A DNA stretch of 24,101 bases from positions 1-24,101 of the IMG/VR virus record IMGVR_UViG_3300009285_002968; one strand, given 5' to 3'. The position numbers and the translations under genes are program-made. The notes beneath the pieces were generated by a model that was not told the DNA's origin, did no database searches, and saw only the letters and a list, made by a program, of their open reading frames with translations. This DNA comes from a virus. This document shows, piece by piece, positions 15,569-21,671 of the stretch; the first letter of the stretch is position 1, and every line of letters starts with the position of its first letter.

Positions 15569-18034
15569 ATGGGAAGATTATCAACTACAACTAGCAGGGG
15601 AAGATTAAGTTCGGGGTTAGATTTATCTTCGATTGAAGGTTTAGCCAGTTTTGCCAAATCAAGAGGGTTTGAAGAGGAGGCAAAGAAAGCGTTAGAGCCT
15701 CCAAAACTTTCTTTTTTACAAAGAATAGGAAGAGTTTTAACTTCATTTGAAACTGGCAATGCTCTTTATCAAAAGCGATATGAGCAAAAATCTTTTGGCA
15801 GAGAATATCTTTCTGACATAGGAAAAGACATAAAAGCTGGAATTACTGGACACGAAACTCGACTTACCCCTAAAAAAACCTTTAAAGATATTTTAGTTAA
15901 AGAAGGAATGAAAGATAGACCGGGTAAACTTGATGCTGTTGATGTTGTTGGATTGGCTGGAGATATTATTTTTGATCCAACTACATTTTTTGGGGGATAC
16001 GCAGGACGAGGGATAGCAAAAGGAGTTGGAAAAACTGTAAAGCTGGCAGAAAAAGCTCCGCTTATTGGCAAGACAGTTACGGCTGGGCGCGAAGGGGTTG
16101 AAGGACTTTTTAAGCCATTCGCAAAGATTGAAAAACTTGGAGAGAAAGGAACGCAGTATCGCGCCAATTTTGAAAAGTATGTTAAGGGTACGCGCTCAGA
16201 GATGGATGATTTTCTTAGTGAGGTTGCGACTAAGGCTAAGGGCGTTAAGCAAATAAAGGGAGCAGGGAAAACTATAGGAGAAGCAGTCGAGACTGGAACA
16301 AAGACAGGCAATAATCTTTTAGATGAGGCTATGGATTCTTTGGTTTCTACTCAAAGCAAATTTAAACAGGCAGAAATTACTAGAGGAATATTGGAGCACG
16401 AACTTCCTGATTATATGCACCATATGCTAACTACTGAAGCTCAAGACTTTATGTCTAAGGGGGGAGACTTAGCGCAATTTGTTAAACCTATTAGGGTAAA
16501 ATTAGGAGCGGCGAAAGAAAGAAAAATTGGAGGTATCGTTACTGAAATAAATAAAGAATATCAAAAGAAACTAGGCTTCAATCTTTTTGAAGAGGATGCT
16601 TTTACTGCGTTTTCAAAACGAGGAATAGACTCTATTAAAGCTATCAACACTCACGATTTTCTTGAAAGAGCAGGAACGCAATTTGGACAGAAAGTAGAAA
16701 AAGATTTCATTGATGAAGCTGGCGTTAGATGGATTGAAACTGGAGCAAAGCAATTAAAAGGAATTCGCGTTCCAGAGGCCATTGCCAGACACATAGACGA
16801 AACACAAAAGTTTTTAACAAATGACGAAGCTACTAATGGATTCCTGCGGGTTTATGATAAGCTCAATAATTTTTGGAAAGGAACGGTTACGGGATATTTC
16901 CCAGCTTTTCATACTCGGAACGCTATAGGAGGAACATTTAATAATTGGCTTGCCGGATTAAAAAACCCTCTTCGGTATATGGAAAATGAAAAGATTTTAC
17001 AAGGCAAGGCAGGAGTTGTTAAAGGCACAAAGCAGTATGGAGATTTGACTTACGATGCCATTAGGCAGGCATACAAAGAATATGGCGTTACTGGCCAAAC
17101 AGGAATACTCGATGTCAGAAAGTTTTTAGAGAAAGAAATTAGTCCCACGATTGGCTCAAAGATTGCTACATTGCCCCAAAAAACTATGGGGGTTATTGAG
17201 GATAGATTGCGTGGTGCATTGTTTCTTGATCGCGTTATCAAAGGAGATACTTTTGAACAAGCCGCCAAACAAGTTATCAAATTTCATTTTGATTATATGC
17301 CGGAGGGATTCACGGCTTTTGAAAAAAATGTAATGAAGCGCGTAATTCCGTTTTATACTTGGACTCGGCATAACATTCCCTTGCAGGTTGAGCAGATGAT
17401 TATGCAACCTGGAAAATATGCGGGAATATTTAAAGGATTTAGAGCTTTTGGAGTTCAACCTTCAAGCGAAGAAGAATCGATCTTGCCTCGTTGGTTAAGA
17501 GAGCAAATGACAATAAAAGGAGAGGGAGGCTATTGGTCTGGGTTAGGTCTTCCGCTAGAAGAAGCAACGCAAAAATTATCTGCGCCACTTAGGGGTTTTG
17601 GAATTTCTATGTCTCCATTTTTGAGAACTCCAATAGAAGCCCTAACTGGATATAATATTTTCAAAGAAAGAAGAATTGACGAAGATCGTTATGGAAAACA
17701 GTATAAAAACGCTCCGCAATTTTTAAAAGATTGGTTGGAACTTAAAGAAAGTAAAACAAAAGACGGAAAAATTTTTTATACACTAAATCCCCACAAACGA
17801 TATTGGCTGGAAGTTATCGGAAGCAGAGGATTAAGTACGGCAATTCGGGTATCAAATTATACAGATGATAAAAAGAATTTAGCGATTTTACTTACTACGA
17901 TTCGTAAATACGATTATGATGTTGAGGATTTAAAACGTTGGAGTGATGATGAAAAAAGAGATGAATTAGAAAAAGCTCTTATTGAAGCTGGAGAATTAAG
18001 AGAATTTAAACGAACTTATGTGCCAAAAAAATAA
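15569..18034 (+). CDS. Large internal virion protein, probably ejected with DNA
   Basis: The 821 residues are the largest internal-type protein here. The N-terminus is basic and Ser/Thr-rich. Glycine/alanine-rich amphipathic stretches ([40 protein letters not shown]) could insert into membranes. The central part holds [20 protein letters not shown] and [13 protein letters not shown], then [20 protein letters not shown]-type sequence near 590-610; these elements are familiar from very large phage internal and polyvalent proteins. The C-terminus is charged and helical. No lysozyme or polymerase motif was seen. It would correspond functionally to T7 gp15/gp16 or to polyvalent-type proteins, forming or escorting the DNA delivery channel. 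Exact family unproven. Confidence 0.65.
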   Translation: MGRLSTTTSRGRLSSGLDLSSIEGLASFAKSRGFEEEAKKALEPPKLSFLQRIGRVLTSFETGNALYQKRYEQKSFGREYLSDIGKDIKAGITGHETRLTPKKTFKDILVKEGMKDRPGKLDAVDVVGLAGDIIFDPTTFFGGYAGRGIAKGVGKTVKLAEKAPLIGKTVTAGREGVEGLFKPFAKIEKLGEKGTQYRANFEKYVKGTRSEMDDFLSEVATKAKGVKQIKGAGKTIGEAVETGTKTGNNLLDEAMDSLVSTQSKFKQAEITRGILEHELPDYMHHMLTTEAQDFMSKGGDLAQFVKPIRVKLGAAKERKIGGIVTEINKEYQKKLGFNLFEEDAFTAFSKRGIDSIKAINTHDFLERAGTQFGQKVEKDFIDEAGVRWIETGAKQLKGIRVPEAIARHIDETQKFLTNDEATNGFLRVYDKLNNFWKGTVTGYFPAFHTRNAIGGTFNNWLAGLKNPLRYMENEKILQGKAGVVKGTKQYGDLTYDAIRQAYKEYGVTGQTGILDVRKFLEKEISPTIGSKIATLPQKTMGVIEDRLRGALFLDRVIKGDTFEQAAKQVIKFHFDYMPEGFTAFEKNVMKRVIPFYTWTRHNIPLQVEQMIMQPGKYAGIFKGFRAFGVQPSSEEESILPRWLREQMTIKGEGGYWSGLGLPLEEATQKLSAPLRGFGISMSPFLRTPIEALTGYNIFKERRIDEDRYGKQYKNAPQFLKDWLELKESKTKDGKIFYTLNPHKRYWLEVIGSRGLSTAIRVSNYTDDKKNLAILLTTIRKYDYDVEDLKRWSDDEKRDELEKALIEAGELREFKRTYVPKK

Positions 18035-18124
18035 TTACCAACCAACAGGAGCAATAATTACTCCAGCAACTGCCCCGAGAATAAAAAGCCCAATAACTAT
18101 TATATATACGAATATATTTTCCAT
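18035..18124 (-). CDS. Possible antisense mini-protein with one membrane helix
   Basis: The complementary strand has a 29-codon frame from ATG at 18124 down to TAA at 18035, ending exactly at the base after the stop of the 821-residue gene. The protein starts MENIFVYIIVIGLFILGAVA and ends in GW; nearly all of it is one glycine-containing hydrophobic helix. A GAGG lies just upstream of the start. It is the only candidate on this strand and is short enough to be chance. If real it could be a holin-like or membrane peptide, but nothing further supports that. Confidence 0.3.
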   Translation of the reverse strand: MENIFVYIIVIGLFILGAVAGVIIAPVGW

Positions 18125-18131
18125 ACCCTCA

Positions 18132-18161
18132 TTACTACCATTTACCTCTATTATTAGTCAA
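18132..18161 (-). promoter_or_regulatory. Candidate promoter for the antisense mini-ORF
   Basis: On the minus strand TTGACT (18156-18161) is followed after 18 nt by TAGTAA (18132-18137), close to a sigma-70 pair. The start of transcription would fall almost at the mini-ORF ATG. Only the -35 box matches well. Confidence 0.25.
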
Positions 18162-18183
18162 GTAATTAAGGTAAAATATTGGT

Positions 18184-18930
18184 ATGGCTTATAAAGATAA
18201 GGAAAGGGAAAAAGAGTATCAAAGAGAATATTATTTGAAGAATAAAAATAAACTTTTGATACAAAATAAAAAATATTATCTTGAAAATAAAGAGAAAATT
18301 TTAAAGTGTAATAAAAATTATTATCTTGAAAATAAAGATAAAATAAAAGTAAAACGTGTAGGTTATCATAAAGAATATTACAAAAATAATTTAGAAAAAA
18401 TAGAAAAATACCGTTTAGAGCATAAAGAAAAAAATAAAGAATATCAAAAAGTATATATATTAGAAAACAAAGATAAGATCGCAGAGTATCGTTCTAAAAA
18501 TAGAGATAAAATTTTAGAAATACAAAAAAATTGGCGTATTAAAAATAAAGAAGAAATAAGGAAATATGATAGAAAGTGGAGAGGCGAAAGATACATTTCT
18601 GATATTGGATTTAAGCTTCGTTCTGTTTTAAGGAGTTCTGTGCGAGATATAATTAAAAGAAATCAAAAATCAGGTTCTGCTATACGCGATCTTGGTTGTT
18701 CTATTGATGAACTCAAATTTTACATCGAAGGGCAATTCCAACAGGGGATGACATGGGATAACTGGGGAGTGATAGGCACCGGCAAAAAGTGGAATATAGA
18801 TCATAAGATACCGTTAGCTTTCTTTGACCTTACTGATAGAAAACAATTTCTCGTTGCGTGTCATTACACTAACTTACAACCTCTCTGGGCATTAGAAAAT
18901 ATTAGAAAAAGTAATAAAATTTTAATATGA
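18184..18930 (+). CDS. HNH/His-Me finger endonuclease with coiled repeats
   Basis: The 248 residues have a C-terminal nuclease: GCSIDELKFYIEGQF, then WNIDHKIPLAFF with D206-H207, followed by HYTNLQPLWALENIRKSNK with N230 and N239, the usual His-Me finger spacing. The first 135 residues are an unusual lysine/asparagine/tyrosine-rich array of roughly 15-residue units (YYLENKEKILKCNKN, YYLENKDKIKVKRVG), probably a DNA-contacting helix. The gene is far more AT-rich than its neighbours, preceded by 149 nt without a gene on the + strand, and its TGA stop overlaps the portal start (ATGA). It is likely a second mobile homing-type nuclease placed just before the portal. No zinc cysteines are seen. Confidence 0.85.
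   Translation: MAYKDKEREKEYQREYYLKNKNKLLIQNKKYYLENKEKILKCNKNYYLENKDKIKVKRVGYHKEYYKNNLEKIEKYRLEHKEKNKEYQKVYILENKDKIAEYRSKNRDKILEIQKNWRIKNKEEIRKYDRKWRGERYISDIGFKLRSVLRSSVRDIIKRNQKSGSAIRDLGCSIDELKFYIEGQFQQGMTWDNWGVIGTGKKWNIDHKIPLAFFDLTDRKQFLVACHYTNLQPLWALENIRKSNKILI
18274..18338 (+). repeat. Direct repeat inside the nuclease gene
   Basis: A 20-nt sequence beginning TATTATCTTGAAAAT occurs at 18274-18293 and again at 18319-18338, 45 nt apart, which is one 15-residue repeat unit of the protein. It indicates recent tandem duplication of that unit. Confidence 0.8.
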
Positions 18931-20852
18931 AAACTGAAGAAACATTGCCTCCAACTTATTTACCTACTGTTAAAGAAGCAGAGATAATTTCTGATACTTA
19001 TAAAAAATTAAGGGATATGATGGATTTGAAAATAAAAACCATGCCGCATTTCAGCGGGCCTGAAGGAGATAGAAGTTTTCTCCAATACATAGATGACTCA
19101 GAGAGAATTTTAAATGGGTGGACACCTAGTAGAGAAAGTCAGGGGAGAGATAGTTGGGAATCAAACATTATTGATAACATTACGCGCGTGAAGCTCCGCA
19201 CCATTGTTACCGCGGTCGGGCTTAATGTTCCGGCTATGAAATTCAAAGCTACCAGCGCTAATGGAATTCAATCCTCCCAGCGCTCCGAGATTATGAAGCA
19301 GACTGTCCGACACACCTTCTTACAGGGAAACCCTACAATGCAGGCATTCCTTGAACTCTGGCAGATGATGGCTCACGGAGTTACCTTCGTTTACGACGGC
19401 TATCTTTCAGGAGGAATGAAAAGGAAAGTTGTTACGGGTTTTAATTCAGAGACCGGAGAGGTTGAAACTGAAGAAAAATATGTGAAGGTGGACGGAAGAC
19501 CTTTTAATGCTATTCTTGACCCGCAGGATTTCTTCTGGTGGGACTTTTACAAAAGAGATATTCAAGACCAGCCTCATTTGGCTTGGCTCCAACGCTATAC
19601 GAAATCTGAAGTTGAGCAGGAATTTGGAAAGTTCAAAAATTATAAATACATAAAAAACAAAAAAGAACTTTCCAGCGCTTCACTTGAGCAGGAAACTCTC
19701 CACTTTAAAGCATGGTCGGATAGGCTTGACGACCATGACTACGAAGTTTTCAGATTTTATTCAAAAGAAGATGATGCTTATAGAATTCTTATAAATGGAG
19801 TAATTATATTGGATGCCCCGCTTTTGTGGGGGGATAAGCAAAAATATTATCCATTTGCTAAATCTATTTCTGAACCCTTTGCCAACTCCAACTTCTTCGT
19901 TGGAATAAGTTTTCCTGCTTTGCTTGAAGGCTATCAGATAGAAAAATCTACAACTTTAAATCTTCTTGTTAATAAACTTTATCGCTCGGTTGTTAAGCCA
20001 TATCTAGTCGGACTTGTTAATAAAGATGTTCTCGATATTGAATCTGAAATTATCAGTCAAGATTCGCGAATTTACGTTCCGGATATAGATCAGGTTAAGC
20101 CATGGCCTGCGGAGGGAGTCAATCAATCTGAACTTGCGATGCTCGCCGCAATGGATAGGTCTATTGATCTTCTTTCCGTAGATGTTACTCAACAAGGCCA
20201 ACAGAACAGGAGAAGTGCCACCGCAACCGAAATTAAAATTGCAGACGAGAGAGCGCGTCAGATGAAAGGAATGTTATTTATGTTCTTAGAAGACCTATGG
20301 CTTCAAAAAAATAAATTACGTGTCCGCACTATCCTTACTCAGTATCTTAAAGACAAGGCAAAAAGAGAAAACTACCGTGACAATATAATCACCGTGCCCG
20401 ACGTTACCTTCTCTGACGGGGCAAGGGGAACGCTCGATATTCACGTTGCAAATACCAAGTCAAAAATGCTTTCTATGTCTGAGATTAAAGCTAGAGAGCA
20501 GATAGCGCAGGAGCAGGGACTTCCCTACAAAATAATCTCTATGACAAAAGATTATCTTGACGACTGGGAATACGACTTTCAAGTTGTCACTGAATCTCTT
20601 TACAGCCAAGATCAATTCAAGAAAGGACAGGATTTCCAAGAAGAAATGCAGGTTGTCGCTACGGTCTTCCCAGAATATCTCGCGTCTAATAAAGATAAAT
20701 ACTGGAAAGAGTTTCTTGAAATTAAAGGAAAATCCGCCGATGATTTTAAACCCCCGCCTCCTCCGCAACAACAGGGTATGCCCGGACAAGAAGGAATGGA
20801 GGGCGGTATGCCGGGTCAGAGTTTATTGGGTCTGGGCGCACCAAAACAATGA
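18927..20852 (+). CDS. Portal protein
   Basis: The 641-residue protein forms the dodecameric ring through which DNA enters and leaves the head. It has the features of large podovirus-type portals: an acidic N-terminus, NIIDNITRVKLRTIVTAVGL near 80-100, a membrane-like wing with FLELWQMMAHGVTFVYDGYL, GRPFNAILDPQDFFWWDF near 190-208, a central FPALLEGYQIEKSTTLNLLV near 330-350, and ATATEIKIADERARQMKGML, the long helix near 430 that lines the channel in this family. The tail is disordered, rich in Pro, Gln, Met and Gly. The start overlaps the nuclease stop by 4 nt. In most phages the portal gene follows the terminase; here it is about 17 kb away, after the internal proteins. Confidence 0.85.
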   Translation: MKTEETLPPTYLPTVKEAEIISDTYKKLRDMMDLKIKTMPHFSGPEGDRSFLQYIDDSERILNGWTPSRESQGRDSWESNIIDNITRVKLRTIVTAVGLNVPAMKFKATSANGIQSSQRSEIMKQTVRHTFLQGNPTMQAFLELWQMMAHGVTFVYDGYLSGGMKRKVVTGFNSETGEVETEEKYVKVDGRPFNAILDPQDFFWWDFYKRDIQDQPHLAWLQRYTKSEVEQEFGKFKNYKYIKNKKELSSASLEQETLHFKAWSDRLDDHDYEVFRFYSKEDDAYRILINGVIILDAPLLWGDKQKYYPFAKSISEPFANSNFFVGISFPALLEGYQIEKSTTLNLLVNKLYRSVVKPYLVGLVNKDVLDIESEIISQDSRIYVPDIDQVKPWPAEGVNQSELAMLAAMDRSIDLLSVDVTQQGQQNRRSATATEIKIADERARQMKGMLFMFLEDLWLQKNKLRVRTILTQYLKDKAKRENYRDNIITVPDVTFSDGARGTLDIHVANTKSKMLSMSEIKAREQIAQEQGLPYKIISMTKDYLDDWEYDFQVVTESLYSQDQFKKGQDFQEEMQVVATVFPEYLASNKDKYWKEFLEIKGKSADDFKPPPPPQQQGMPGQEGMEGGMPGQSLLGLGAPKQ

Positions 20853-21670
20853 TAGACCAATATCTCACAGTTCAGGGGATGAAAGAGTTGGGACAATTTC
20901 TTGGAATGAAGCTCGACGAATTAAAGCGCGTTAATAAGATGGAGATGGATATGCGCCCGATGGAGAAGATGATGGAGGAAGACCACCGCTTAATGGCTCG
21001 GCTTATAATGCGTCTTGAAACTGCTTTAGGAAGAATTAAAGAACCAAAATTCACAGGGCAGGTTAAGGTTGATACTTCAACATTTAATAAAGAACTTCAA
21101 AATATCGTTAGTGAAATAAAAGACTTAGGCGAAGGACTTGTTCAAAGAATGCCTGACAATTCCGCCCTTGAGCGGGGATTAAAAATGCTTTTGGAAAAAG
21201 AACAGGATAATTCAAAAATTCTCTCCGCGCTTAGCGACTTAAAAACTATAATTGATAAAAAATTAAATATCCCTAGCACGATAAAAATTGACGACAATCA
21301 ATTCAGGGAACTTTCGGGCACTGCGCGCTATGGGGGTGGAGGAGTTATTGGATTAGGAGGAAGTGGAGCATTGCAAGGCAGAAGAATTACTATTAATAAT
21401 ACAACCCTAACGCTTGCAAATACGGAGTATAACTACGCGTTTCCGGCTACTACGGTTGCGTGGGTTGTTAAAACGCGGGCGCAGAACGTAAAACTTCTTT
21501 ACGCTTGGGGAACGGGGACGCTACCTACTTCAGGAGATGGCTCGGCTTATATGACTGTGCCTCAAAACTTTTTACGTTCACAAGATAATGTGGATTACGC
21601 TAATAAAACAATTTATCTACAGGCAGATGTCGCAGGAACTATCGTAGAAATAGAATCATATCAGAGTTAG
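20849..21670 (+). CDS. Virion protein: coiled coil plus C-terminal beta domain
   Basis: The 273 residues start with helical, Met/Glu-rich sequence (DMRPMEKMMEEDHRLMARLI, ALERGLKMLLEKEQDNSKIL) that should form a coiled coil up to about 145, then a Gly-rich hinge (RYGGGGVIGLGGSG) and from about 177 a beta-sandwich (ITINNTTLTLANTEYNYAFP, VKLLYAWGTGTLP, KTIYLQADVAGTIVEIESYQ). The last domain is typical of phage virion proteins that decorate head or neck; the coiled coil would trimerise it. The ATG overlaps the portal stop by 4 nt, so it is co-made with the portal. A neck or head fibre is the best guess. No enzyme motif seen. Confidence 0.68.
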   Translation: MIDQYLTVQGMKELGQFLGMKLDELKRVNKMEMDMRPMEKMMEEDHRLMARLIMRLETALGRIKEPKFTGQVKVDTSTFNKELQNIVSEIKDLGEGLVQRMPDNSALERGLKMLLEKEQDNSKILSALSDLKTIIDKKLNIPSTIKIDDNQFRELSGTARYGGGGVIGLGGSGALQGRRITINNTTLTLANTEYNYAFPATTVAWVVKTRAQNVKLLYAWGTGTLPTSGDGSAYMTVPQNFLRSQDNVDYANKTIYLQADVAGTIVEIESYQS

Positions 21671-21671
21671 G

